Under the pieces are notes generated by a model. That model did not search any database and was not told the origin of the DNA. It saw nothing but the letters and a program-made list of their open reading frames with translations. A stretch of 64,000 bases of DNA from an uncultured Candidatus Saccharibacteria bacterium (GTDB taxonomy: Bacteria > Patescibacteriota > Saccharimonadia > Saccharimonadales > Saccharimonadaceae), in contig CALIJB010000025.1 of NCBI GenBank assembly GCA_938017675.1, positions 1-64,000 of the forward strand, given 5' to 3'. Of the stretch, positions 42,328 to 50,739 are shown in pieces (positions within the stretch are counted from its first letter, which is position 1; the number at the start of each line of letters is the position of its first letter). The position numbers were made by a program, and so were the translations under genes.

Positions 42328-42331
42328 TATT

Positions 42332-42910
42332 TTATATATGGGGCTTGCGATTGATGCAAATATCTCGATAAGGCCGCGTGACAACTTCTGTCGACTCGAG
42401 GCCGAGTTTGGTTTCAATTTCACTAATCATCGCCAGCGCGCCAGTTTCATCGTCTGACAAAACCTCAACTTCCACAAACGTGCCAGCGTCTTTGATTTCG
42501 TCTATGGCCACCGTTGCCTGCGGAAAATCAGAGGACTGAAACGAGCGCCGGTATTTGTTGACCTCGACTAGCCGCACCATGCCGAGATTTGCCAGTAGCT
42601 GCTTGGCGGTCGCCGCGTCCCCGGGTTGAATTGGCAGGTTTGTCTCGGGCTTAATGATCACATCGTTTTTCGTATGTGTAGCAGTCGTCGTCGCAGGCTT
42701 ATATGTCACCTCAGCAAAACCATCGCGCTGGCGAATCCGCAAGCATTCAACCGTCTGCATAAAATCGACATCAGGACGAGAATAATACGTATCAATCTCG
42801 CGGAGATTACTCTGTAGTTCAAAACCGAGGTCTTGCAGCTGCTTGAATAATTCTTCTGCGTCGCTGGTTAATTGGCGTTTGCGTTCGATTTCTAGTAGTT
42901 TTTTGGTCAT
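42332..42910 (-). CDS. CYTH-domain (class IV adenylyl cyclase / thiamine-triphosphatase-like) protein
   Basis: 192 residues. The ExExK signature appears as EIERKRQL at residues 7-14; later YYSRPD, CLRIRQRDGFAEVTYK and VAIDEIKDAGTFVEVEV fit the tunnel-fold strands of CYTH phosphohydrolases or cyclases. Substrate unknown: triphosphates such as thiamine triphosphate, inorganic triphosphate or ATP. Convergent with the 193-residue gene. Confidence 0.9.
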   Translation of the reverse strand: MTKKLLEIERKRQLTSDAEELFKQLQDLGFELQSNLREIDTYYSRPDVDFMQTVECLRIRQRDGFAEVTYKPATTTATHTKNDVIIKPETNLPIQPGDAATAKQLLANLGMVRLVEVNKYRRSFQSSDFPQATVAIDEIKDAGTFVEVEVLSDDETGALAMISEIETKLGLESTEVVTRPYRDICINRKPHI

Positions 42911-43205
42911 TTGGTAGTCTTTCTATAGCTGACTATAGGTTACTAATCTGAAAACCCCGCATCCCGCGGCGGTAAAAATCTCGCGCCGGTAAGCTGTTGA
43001 ATCACTGGCGCGAACGGCGGCAATTTGGCGAGTAATAGCGCTCATAAATTAAGGATAGAGCAGTTTGCTGCATCATGCAATAATTATTTAGGAGAGTGTT
43101 GTAAGGTTTATGCTATAATTAAGTTATAAAGGTTATCAATACTGCAATCCTTGCTGGATATCAACGGCCAGTAAAAAGCAAAGTTCGCTTATGAAAGGTG
43201 TAAAA
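42911..43205. other. Intergenic region with a hydrolase promoter
   Basis: No gene seen. An extended -10 promoter TGCTATAAT (TATAAT 43114-43119) gives a leader of about 80 nt for the hydrolase at 43206. The first 100 nt are GC-rich with partial dyads (CGCGCCGG / TGGCGCGA). Confidence 0.55.
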
Positions 43206-44171
43206 ATGTCTGTAGCGCTCAGTAGCAAAAAGATAATACTAATCGTAATATGCGTGATACTCGCGTTGATAGCGGGATTCGCGGCTTGGGCGTTTCTATG
43301 GCCTAGCCGCAGCGCCGACTTGCAGAAAGCTAATATTCAGCGGCGCGATTATAACCAATCGGTAGCGGATATCCAAAAAACCATTGCCGATGATACCGCC
43401 AATAATGAAGTGCGGCCAGATTGCCGGCCAATTTTGAAAACTCACGGCAAGAAAACTGCCCGAGCGGTAATGATTCTTCACGGCGTTAGCGCTGAACCTT
43501 CGGGAATGGTTGAGCTGGCAGACTGGTTTTACCAGGCGGGCTACAATGTGTACGTACCGCGAGTGCCGCATCACGGTATGAAAGATAATAAGCTCCACGG
43601 GCAAGTTCGCGCCAGCGAATTGGTGAAGTTCATGGGTGACAGCGCTGGGCTAGTCAGCGGCCTGGGCGACGAGCTGGGCGTGATCGGCCATTCTGGCGGC
43701 GGCACGCTGGCAACGTGGTTGGCGCAGTATGGCAATGGATTATTCTCGCGGGTATTACTGCTCTCGCCGTACTATGAACCGGACGCCTCTAAAGCGCCGA
43801 AGTGGCAAATGGCGCTGCTGCGCAATGTCTATGGCAACCATTTGCTGCCAGATCAATTCTTTGACGGTAATTTGTCGTACCGGGCGCTGGCAAATTATGT
43901 CATTATCAAGCAGAATTATCGCAATGATTTGAAGGCTGAAGGTTTGAAACATCTCGGCTTGATAATTGGCAGCGAGGACGATTTGATTGATAAAACCATG
44001 GCGCTGAATATCGCCGAGGGCATGGCTAAGGCTAGCGGCGCCGAATTTACTTACGAAACGACGCCAGCTTATATCGGCGCTGGCCACGAATTAATATCTC
44101 CAGAAGACAAAGTTGTCAAGAAATACAAGAAAGAATTGTACGGCATGTACCTGCGGGTGTATGAGAAATAG
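43206..44171 (+). CDS. Membrane-anchored alpha/beta hydrolase
   Basis: 321 residues from ATG 43206, chosen for AAAGGTG at 43194-43200; ATG 43191 is possible. N-terminal anchor (about 10-32), then a hydrolase domain with VMILHGVSAEPSGMVELADWF, nucleophile GHSGGG, and a late Asp and HELI region (GAGHELISPED). Lysophospholipase- or carboxylesterase-like, outside the membrane. Confidence 0.85.
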   Translation: MSVALSSKKIILIVICVILALIAGFAAWAFLWPSRSADLQKANIQRRDYNQSVADIQKTIADDTANNEVRPDCRPILKTHGKKTARAVMILHGVSAEPSGMVELADWFYQAGYNVYVPRVPHHGMKDNKLHGQVRASELVKFMGDSAGLVSGLGDELGVIGHSGGGTLATWLAQYGNGLFSRVLLLSPYYEPDASKAPKWQMALLRNVYGNHLLPDQFFDGNLSYRALANYVIIKQNYRNDLKAEGLKHLGLIIGSEDDLIDKTMALNIAEGMAKASGAEFTYETTPAYIGAGHELISPEDKVVKKYKKELYGMYLRVYEK

Positions 44172-44247
44172 TATTTAGTAGTTGCGTACTATCAGACGTT
44201 TTTCATTTTCGGCTTAGTTAGGTGGAGATCTGTTATAATGGTCTATT

Positions 44248-44763
44248 GTGACTGCACGTAAAGTAAAGATATCCACGAGACCGTCTAGGAGTGCCGTTTC
44301 TGACAGCAAAACCGTCAAGTCGCGGCTGCATAAGGAGTGCCGCAGAAAAACACAGTCTAGCGGCCAAGCCATGCTTGCTCGTAATATTAAGCATCATCAT
44401 GCTGCGCCCGCCCGAAAAATGAGGATTAAAAAGCCATATTACGACGCCATCATATCGGGTCGTAAAACCCTGGAGGTTCGCGTTGGCTATGGCAGTATCA
44501 AGCGCTTGCAGGCTGGCGAGCTATTGCAGCTAGAAACTAGTCATGAGTCTGGCGCGGTACGGATTAAGTCGATTCGTATCTACGATAATTTTGCTAAGAT
44601 GCTGGCAGCTGAGGACTGGCGGCAAATTGTACCGCAAGCCAAAGATAGAGCGGAAGCGCTTCAGCTTCTTCAGAAAATCTACCCGCCGCGTAAAGAAAAA
44701 CTCGGCGTGTATGCTATTGAGATTGCGAAAGCAGAGAGCAGTACTGTTCAGTGTATGTCCTAA
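44248..44763 (+). CDS. ASCH-domain protein with basic N-terminal extension
   Basis: 171 residues. The first 55 residues are Lys/Arg/Ser-rich (KVKISTRPSRSAVSDSKT). The ASCH domain (about 57-165) shows MRIKKPYYDAIISGRKTLEVRVGYGSIKRLQAGELLQL, the family pattern for RNA-binding or amidohydrolase-type ASCH proteins. GTG 44248 follows TATAAT (44234-44239) by 8 nt. Function unknown; RNA binding is plausible. Confidence 0.82.
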   Translation: MTARKVKISTRPSRSAVSDSKTVKSRLHKECRRKTQSSGQAMLARNIKHHHAAPARKMRIKKPYYDAIISGRKTLEVRVGYGSIKRLQAGELLQLETSHESGAVRIKSIRIYDNFAKMLAAEDWRQIVPQAKDRAEALQLLQKIYPPRKEKLGVYAIEIAKAESSTVQCMS

Positions 44764-44780
44764 TATTTCATAGAGTGATT

Positions 44781-45686
44781 CTAGGCTATTTCAAGAATCA
44801 TTTTATCTAGTAAATTAGTAATTGTTTTTTCTTCTGCTAATTTCTGCCAAGTTTTTTCACCAGTAACAACGCCAATCTCTGAAATGTACATATCGATATT
44901 TGGAACGTTCATTTTTCCGTCGTTGTACGAAAAGGATTTAATGCGGCGAGAAATGCGCGCTAGAGCTGTTTTTTCTAGTATTTTTCCGATAACTTCATGG
45001 TATATGTCTCGTAGTTTGGCTCTGTCTGCTAAATTGCTAAGTGCGGCAAAGTCGCAAATACAAGACGTATTCTGGTCAATTTGTTTAGTACACTCACTAA
45101 GGTCATAATATCCCAAACGAACATTAGCTATGTCGGATACTGTACCATGAATGACAAAAGCCAGATAATAAAATAAAGCTAGTAGCGTCGCGTTGCTATT
45201 TGGTGGTTGCTTAAGGGTGCAAGAGATACGGCTAATCGACGCAGTAGGATCGTCGGTCTCGTACAGGAATTTGTGTTCGGCAATCTGACTAATAATAAGC
45301 GGCTGGTCAATTTTTTCAATTGATTGCCAATCGTTTTTGTTTAATTTAGCTATGTTATATTGGAGCTTATCAAGATCGTTGCAAATAATCGTACAATCAT
45401 TTTCTGCAGCGATTTGACTCATGGCTAGGTTTAAAGATTCGTTATCTGTAAGTGCTTGAAGTTGCCGCAAATCATGCGCCAGATTAACTGCTTCTTCTGT
45501 ATATAAATCAATATCAATAGTGACAAATCCTGTACCCGAATAGTGCGTACCAAGCGCAAAATAATCAATTTGTCGTAATAATCCAAATTGTTGCATAATC
45601 TGCTTTAATTTGGTCATCGCTAAATGCTCGTAGATATGCGCCTCAATGGGCGAAGTAGCTTGTTTGCAGATAAGGATTCGTTGCAT
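44781..45686 (-). CDS. M16-peptidase-like protein, paralogue A
   Basis: 301 residues. An H-I-Y-E-H motif at residues 17-21 matches the inverted zinc site HxxEH of M16 (insulinase/pitrilysin) peptidases; a conserved DNE about 75-80 residues later could give the third ligand. Overall similarity to the protein at 47096 is clear (LxxQIDY...GTHYSG, QLxxxxWQxI, LLxxMI-type end), so they are paralogues. Single M16-like unit, no signal peptide. Leaderless start: TATATA (45698-45693), 6 nt. It lies just downstream of structured locus C on the same strand. Confidence 0.6.
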   Translation of the reverse strand: MQRILICKQATSPIEAHIYEHLAMTKLKQIMQQFGLLRQIDYFALGTHYSGTGFVTIDIDLYTEEAVNLAHDLRQLQALTDNESLNLAMSQIAAENDCTIICNDLDKLQYNIAKLNKNDWQSIEKIDQPLIISQIAEHKFLYETDDPTASISRISCTLKQPPNSNATLLALFYYLAFVIHGTVSDIANVRLGYYDLSECTKQIDQNTSCICDFAALSNLADRAKLRDIYHEVIGKILEKTALARISRRIKSFSYNDGKMNVPNIDMYISEIGVVTGEKTWQKLAEEKTITNLLDKMILEIA

Positions 45687-45747
45687 GTCATCTATATACT
45701 ATCACAGAGAATATGGACAGTTTATCGACTTGTCCGGGTCGGAATGG

Positions 45748-45945
45748 CTAGCGCCGCTTGCCGTTGCCGCTACGACCGTGGTAGTTACGACCCTTAGTGT
45801 CGTGCTCCCTACGGTTGGTGCCCTTGCGGTCTCTCCGCAGGTTACCACTGCGCTGGATGGCGTTGTTCTGTCTCGTGATACACTTGGAACACAGACACAC
45901 GCTACGCTTCAGTCCAGTGGTGGGACACTTGCTGCTGCGAACCAT
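45748..45945 (-). CDS. Structured locus C: small basic Cys-containing protein
   Basis: 65 residues from ATG 45945, with AAGGAG 7 nt upstream. Extremely basic (Arg/Lys about one third) with a possible metal-binding set KCPTTG...CLCSKC. No homologue recognised; it could bind nucleic acid. The coding RNA contains hairpins such as TGCGG-TCTCT-CCGCA (plus-strand sense). GC-rich relative to neighbours. Controlled by the same promoter type as loci A, B and D. Confidence 0.6.
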   Translation of the reverse strand: MVRSSKCPTTGLKRSVCLCSKCITRQNNAIQRSGNLRRDRKGTNRREHDTKGRNYHGRSGNGKRR

Positions 45946-46047
45946 AGTAACTCCTTCTGGAGTCGGGCGAGATGATTATCTCGCGAAGTGGAGTGTCTCA
46001 ATCTTAATGATCTTGAGTGAGACGCTGGCTTCTGCAATTACAAAAGC
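45946..46047 (-). ncRNA. Folded 5' leader of structured locus C
   Basis: Minus strand: GTCTCA...TGAGAC encloses an inner dyad, then GCGAGAT-AATC-ATCTCGC forms a perfect 7-bp hairpin, then an AAGGAG site and ATG. Similar in plan to the leaders of loci A and B, not in sequence. Confidence 0.6.
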
Positions 46048-46081
46048 TGATATATATATCAATACTAGAAGAATATGTCAA
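46048..46081 (-). promoter_or_regulatory. Promoter/operator of structured locus C
   Basis: Minus strand: TTGACA (46081-46076), 14 nt, perfect palindrome TGATATATATATCA (46061-46048) with the -10 TATATA at 17-nt spacing. Identical geometry to loci A, B and D. Confidence 0.8.
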
Positions 46082-46144
46082 GGGCTTTTAGCTGAATCCT
46101 GTTATAATTATTGGCAATAATCTTAAGAGTGAAAGGATTTTGCC

Positions 46145-46282
46145 ATGGATAAAACAGTGCTATCGCTAGCGGGAGTACTGTTTGTTTTGGTGATTTTTCT
46201 ATGGTCTGAGCCGAGTGATTTGAAGAATCGGGTTGCGAAATTAGAGAAAGGCAAATCGGCTAAAGGCAAGAAAAGCAAATAA
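46145..46282 (+). CDS. 45-residue membrane protein
   Basis: MDKTVLSLAGVLFVLVIFLW forms a transmembrane helix, followed by a charged helix and a Lys/Ser/Gly tail. GAAAGGAT lies about 8 nt upstream of ATG 46145. Not recognised. Confidence 0.65.
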   Translation: MDKTVLSLAGVLFVLVIFLWSEPSDLKNRVAKLEKGKSAKGKKSK

Positions 46283-46287
46283 TACTT

Positions 46288-46313
46288 TTTAGGCGCCTCG
46301 ACGGCGTATTTTT
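46288..46313 (+). terminator. Weak terminator
   Basis: GCGCC and GGCGT (one G-T pair) with a 5-nt loop, then A and five T, shortly after the 45-residue gene. Confidence 0.4.
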
Positions 46314-46380
46314 GCAATTAAGACAATTTTGTGGCATCATAAAAGACAAATGATTCAATATGAAAGGAAATTAGAATAAT

Positions 46381-46833
46381 ATGAGTGAACTTCCATACCT
46401 GTTAACAGCGACTCCATCTGAACATCCTCGTGGCGCGTCATCGCAGCCAGCAATTGATCCTATGCCGACACCACTGACTGCTAAGCTAGCTGGGGTGCCA
46501 GGGTTGGATATAGCAGGAATAGTGAATCGTGGTTTGGAGAAAAATGAAAATGGTAATCCTTCGGTAAAAGCCGCACGAGGCATTGGCGGGACGGCAAGCC
46601 GTGTTATGCTCAGGAATCTAGCAGATCAAGCAAATTCCATAGACCCAAATGCTGTCGTAGGAGCTCAGGGTGAAAATAATCAGACGGCCAAAAATATGCT
46701 AGACGATCTAGAAAAACGCGTAAAAGCTGGAGAGGTCGGCGCGCTTGCTGCTCCTATTCCTCCAAAATCCTTAGAAATGATCAATAATTTAAATGGAAGG
46801 GTCGAAGAAAGAGGCTGTCAGGCTGGCGAATAG
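46381..46833 (+). CDS. Hypothetical protein
   Basis: 150 residues, soluble, Pro/Ala/Gly/Asn-rich and likely partly disordered, with one helical segment (NMLDDLEKRVKAGEVGAL). Not recognised. AAAGGAAA lies before ATG 46381. Followed by a small coiled-coil gene, probably co-transcribed. Atypical composition for the region. Confidence 0.6.
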   Translation: MSELPYLLTATPSEHPRGASSQPAIDPMPTPLTAKLAGVPGLDIAGIVNRGLEKNENGNPSVKAARGIGGTASRVMLRNLADQANSIDPNAVVGAQGENNQTAKNMLDDLEKRVKAGEVGALAAPIPPKSLEMINNLNGRVEERGCQAGE

Positions 46834-46848
46834 TCTCTGAATAATAGG

Positions 46849-47130
46849 ATGAAAAAAGGTAAAAATATGGGCGCAGAGACGGGGAAGCTCCATGAAAGTC
46901 CTGAATCTAGTGCGAGTGAGCTTGCGTGCCAGCTCAGGAGGGTTGATGAAGCTATAGACATGCTGGGAAGAGAGCTTGCGGCGGCAGTGGCACAGCGAGA
47001 AGCTATTTTGAAAGAGCTTAAGCAAACTGCGGAAGTAAACGGTTTACATCCAAGTGATTATTATGATGGTAATATAAACACTGAATCGCCGAGTATTACT
47101 CAATCACTTCGCTCTGACTGCCATACTTAG
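46849..47130 (+). CDS. Small coiled-coil protein
   Basis: 93 residues (87 from ATG 46867). The centre (ELACQLRRVDEAIDMLGRELAAAVAQREAILKEL, given here only as its character) is a heptad-type helix. Not recognised. Its last 35 nt overlap the convergent M16-like gene. GGATGAAAAAAGG-type upstream sequence favours ATG 46867, preceded by AAAGGTAAA. Confidence 0.58.
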   Translation: MKKGKNMGAETGKLHESPESSASELACQLRRVDEAIDMLGRELAAAVAQREAILKELKQTAEVNGLHPSDYYDGNINTESPSITQSLRSDCHT

Positions 47131-48046
47131 TGATGATTTGTGTTGCTTGCGCCACGTCGTTTACGTTGTCTAGTGTAGCAATTGCGTGCCAACCGTCACT
47201 ACCGAGCAAAATACCCAAATCAAGCAGCATTCGGTCGATGTCGGGCGCTATCGAAGGTTCATCAGTATAAGATATGCTATGCAAATAATCGACAAAGCGT
47301 TGATTCAGATCGGGCGAGCGTAAATCCCGGGCGACGGTCTGGACGCAGCGAATAATGTCAGCAAATTGGATTGGCCCCGATTGTACACTGAGATGCAGCG
47401 TATTAGTGACAGACATGTCTTCGGCGTGATATTTGATATGATTGTCATCAGTGTAGGCGCCAAATTGGAGGCTAAGCTTTTGGCTGATTGATAAGTTCAA
47501 GAAGTGTACGTATTCGTAAAATAGCGGCAACGTTTCGGGTCGTTGCTGGCGGAATTGCTGAGTTAGCTGAAAGGATATGTAAAGTTTGCGTGGAATTGCT
47601 GACGGCTGGTTAGTTGAGTAAATTATACCGCTGATTTGGCTAGTGCTGTTATTCAGCCGCTTGATATTATCAATGTTTTGCCATGGCCTAGAGTCAAGCT
47701 GTCTTAACTCGTGCATCATTCGGCCGCTGTCGGCAACGTATAGTTGGTTTGGCTCTTCGGCCAGCAAACGGTACAGAGCTAGCGAAACCGGCTCGTTGTC
47801 CATTTCGCCGAAATCAGTTGGCAAAGTTAATATCTTGTTGGCTAACCGCGTGGCATCGACCGAGTGCCAAATACTCTTAATAATGATAATGCCGCCAGGG
47901 TAAGTATGTCCGTCTAGCATGTAGTCGATTAGCTGGTACTGGCCTTGCTGGTACATGAATTCGGCCGCCGTCGCCAGAAACATATGCTCATATAAATGAG
48001 CTAACTGCGTGCATGGATGGTGCTTAACCATAGTGATGCGCTTCAT
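47096..48046 (-). CDS. M16-peptidase-like protein, paralogue B
   Basis: 316 residues. H-L-Y-E-H at about 18-22 is an HxxEH-type inverted zinc motif; MDNEP about 75 residues later aligns with DNES of paralogue A. Shared pattern: QLIDYMLDGHTYPGG, LRQLDSRPWQNIDNI, and an acidic C-terminal half. Single-unit M16-like protein without signal peptide. TATAAT lies 7 nt before ATG 48046. The two paralogues bracket locus C and three small genes between pheS and pheT. Confidence 0.6.
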   Translation of the reverse strand: MKRITMVKHHPCTQLAHLYEHMFLATAAEFMYQQGQYQLIDYMLDGHTYPGGIIIIKSIWHSVDATRLANKILTLPTDFGEMDNEPVSLALYRLLAEEPNQLYVADSGRMMHELRQLDSRPWQNIDNIKRLNNSTSQISGIIYSTNQPSAIPRKLYISFQLTQQFRQQRPETLPLFYEYVHFLNLSISQKLSLQFGAYTDDNHIKYHAEDMSVTNTLHLSVQSGPIQFADIIRCVQTVARDLRSPDLNQRFVDYLHSISYTDEPSIAPDIDRMLLDLGILLGSDGWHAIATLDNVNDVAQATQIITKYGSQSEVIE

Positions 48047-48155
48047 TACACTAATTATAGCAGAGAGTTAGAGCTGATACTCTTTGATGCGGCAGCGAAC
48101 GGCTTTCACCGGCAAAATTTTAGCTCGCGTATGATAGTGTTATACTATATGTAAT

Positions 48156-50738
48156 ATGAAAGTCAGCCTAAATCTTATCAAACAATTGATTAATTTTGAG
48201 TTGCCTCCCGTGGACGAGTTAGTGGCGCGGGTCAATCAGCAGCTTGGCAGTGTCGAAGAAGTGATCGACCTTAACGCTAAATATGGCGGCGCGCGAATCG
48301 TCCGGGTGGTTGAATGTGCCAAGCATCCTGATGCTGATCGGCTGAGCGTAACCAAGATCGATGATGGTGGCGTAGTGGCGGATGTGCCGCGCGATGAGGG
48401 CGGTCTGGTACAAGTGGTTTGCGGCGCGCCAAATGTGCATGCGGATATGTGGGCAATTTGGCTGCCGCCGAAAAGTACGGTGCCAGCGAGTTTTGATGAC
48501 GACAAGCCGTTTGTGCTGGACGCGCGGCCACTACGCGGCGTGCTGAGTCAGGGCATGTTGGCGGCGGCTGATGAGCTGGCAATTGGTACGGATCACGAGG
48601 GAATTATTGAAATTTATGAACACGACGTACCGGCGGGTGTTGAGCTAACCGCGGGAGCTGGTTTCGCTGAAACGTTTGGTTTGGATGACTATGTGCTGGA
48701 CATTGAAAATAAGATGTTTACGCACCGGCCGGACTGCTTTGGGCAGCTTGGCGTGGCACGCGAGATTGCTGGGATTTTTCATCAGCAGTTTGCCAGCCCT
48801 GAGTGGTATAAGTCAGAACAGCAGTTTGCTGGCGCTGAGGGTCTGGAGCTAACAGTAACGAACGATGCGCCAGAATTAGTGCCGCGGTTCATGGCAGTAG
48901 CGTTTTGTGACGTTACCGTGGGTCCAAGTCCGTTGTGGCTACAATGTAAATTGGTGGCGATGGGCGGCAAGCCGATTAATAACATTGTCGATGCCACGAA
49001 TTACATAATGCTGATGACGGCGCAGCCAACCCATGCCTATGATTATGACAAATTGCGCGGGTCTACACTCGGGGCGCGGATGGCTCGTGATGGCGAGAAA
49101 GTCAGTCTGCTCAATGGCAAAGAATATGAGCTGACGACGGACGACATCGTCATTGCTGATGGCGAGGGCGTGATTGGTTTGGCGGGAATTATGGGCGGTG
49201 CTGAGACTGAGGTTTCGGATGGCACGAAAAATATCGTTTTGGAGTGCGCTAATTTTGACATGTATGCACTGCGCCGCACGGCCATGCGCCACGGTATTTT
49301 TACCGACGCGCTGACGCGGTTTAATAAGGGCCAGTCGCCGCTCCAAAATGCTGCCGTGCTGAAATGGTTGATGAGCATGGTCGGCGGGGTGCAGGCGAGT
49401 GAAGTATTTGATTTGAGAAAATCGGAGCAAGATAAAAGTGCAATTGAGTTGGGGGTTGATAAAGTTGAATCAGTCCTTGGTAAAAGTATGTACTACAATC
49501 TTGGTTCCCAGATCGATAGCAATAAAATTAAACAACTTTTAACTAATGTCGAATTTGAAGTAGGCATAGAAGAAACAATCGATTCAAAAGTGCATGTAAA
49601 TATAAAATCAGGCACTGATAGGGGTGGAACTACAGTAACTAAAGATATATGGAAAAATATATTAAAAGTTACTCCACCATTCTGGCGCACCGACCTTGAG
49701 CTGCCGGAGGACATTGTCGAAGAAGTCGGCCGGCTATATGGCTTTGACAAACTGCCGCGCCAATTACCAATGCGCAGCATTAAGCCAGCACCGAGTAATC
49801 CGCGCCGCCAACTCAAGCAAGCGATTCGCCAAAGTCTATCGCGCGCCGGCGCCAACGAAGTCTTGACTTATAGTTTCGTCCACGAGCGTGTCCTGAAAAA
49901 CGCCGAGCAAGACCCAAGCCGCGCCTATCTACTAAGCAACGCTTTAAGCCCTGATTTGCAGTACTATCGCACCAGCGTGCTGCCGAGTTTGCTAGACAAA
50001 GTTCATGCCAACATCAAAGCCGGCCACGACGAGTTCATGTTGTTTGAAATCGGTAAAATTCACGATAAAGAATTGCCGCTAAACGACGAGAATCTGCCAA
50101 GCGAGCAGACGTTTGTCGACGGTGTTTACGCTAGCAAAAAGCCGCGAGCCGGCGCGCCATTTTATAAAGCCAGGAAGTTAGTGGATAGGCTGTTGACAGA
50201 TATTAACGTTGAGGCTGATTTTGTGAAAATAGCAGAGTCGGACGCGGACGTGCCAGCGCCGTTTGATGGCCAGCGCAGCGCTTGGATTGTCGCAAAAAAT
50301 GGCGACAAGCTGGGTATTGTCGGCGAATTATCTCAAGCAGTGCGGCGCAATTTCAAGCTGCCAGATTACACGGCGGCGTTCTCGCTTGACATTGAAAAAT
50401 TACAAGTCTGTCTGACTGAAAGTCGCGAACATAATTATCGGCCGCTGAGCCGTTTCCCATCAATCAGTCAAGACATCTCGTTGCGCTCAAGCGTGGAAAT
50501 TTCGCATGATGAGTTGCTGCGAGCGGTTCGGCAATGCTTGGACGGGTCAGAAAATCTACATTGCCAGATACAGACGCTTGGCGTATATCAGCCAAAAGAC
50601 GACGCGGCTATCAAGACTACCACTTTCCGACTAACGTTTACCAGCTATCAGCAAACTCTGACTGACGCTGAAGTCAAACCGATTATGGATAATATTGCGA
50701 CGGCAGCGCTTACTAAACTTGACGCCGAGCGAGTGTAG
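48156..50738 (+). CDS. pheT: Phenylalanyl-tRNA synthetase beta subunit
   Basis: 860 residues. N-terminal tRNA-binding (OB) domain with HPDADRLSVTKID and VVCGAPNV, B3/B4 editing domain (PRFMAVAF, NNIVDATNYIMLMTAQPTHAYDYDKL), B5 with EEVGRLYGFDKLP, and C-terminal FDX-ACB domain (RFPSISQDISLRSS ... LRLTFTSYQQTLTD-type). Between about 49410 and 49680 the sequence is much more AT-rich than the rest, with different codon choice. TATACT lies 9 nt before ATG 48156. Confidence 0.95.
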   Translation: MKVSLNLIKQLINFELPPVDELVARVNQQLGSVEEVIDLNAKYGGARIVRVVECAKHPDADRLSVTKIDDGGVVADVPRDEGGLVQVVCGAPNVHADMWAIWLPPKSTVPASFDDDKPFVLDARPLRGVLSQGMLAAADELAIGTDHEGIIEIYEHDVPAGVELTAGAGFAETFGLDDYVLDIENKMFTHRPDCFGQLGVAREIAGIFHQQFASPEWYKSEQQFAGAEGLELTVTNDAPELVPRFMAVAFCDVTVGPSPLWLQCKLVAMGGKPINNIVDATNYIMLMTAQPTHAYDYDKLRGSTLGARMARDGEKVSLLNGKEYELTTDDIVIADGEGVIGLAGIMGGAETEVSDGTKNIVLECANFDMYALRRTAMRHGIFTDALTRFNKGQSPLQNAAVLKWLMSMVGGVQASEVFDLRKSEQDKSAIELGVDKVESVLGKSMYYNLGSQIDSNKIKQLLTNVEFEVGIEETIDSKVHVNIKSGTDRGGTTVTKDIWKNILKVTPPFWRTDLELPEDIVEEVGRLYGFDKLPRQLPMRSIKPAPSNPRRQLKQAIRQSLSRAGANEVLTYSFVHERVLKNAEQDPSRAYLLSNALSPDLQYYRTSVLPSLLDKVHANIKAGHDEFMLFEIGKIHDKELPLNDENLPSEQTFVDGVYASKKPRAGAPFYKARKLVDRLLTDINVEADFVKIAESDADVPAPFDGQRSAWIVAKNGDKLGIVGELSQAVRRNFKLPDYTAAFSLDIEKLQVCLTESREHNYRPLSRFPSISQDISLRSSVEISHDELLRAVRQCLDGSENLHCQIQTLGVYQPKDDAAIKTTTFRLTFTSYQQTLTDAEVKPIMDNIATAALTKLDAERV

Positions 50739-50739
50739 T

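Noticed and set aside
45646..46120. 109- and 107-residue plus-strand open frames over locus C
   Set aside because: They overlap the minus-strand gene, leader and promoter of locus C, and the SD-ATG arrangement is on the minus strand.
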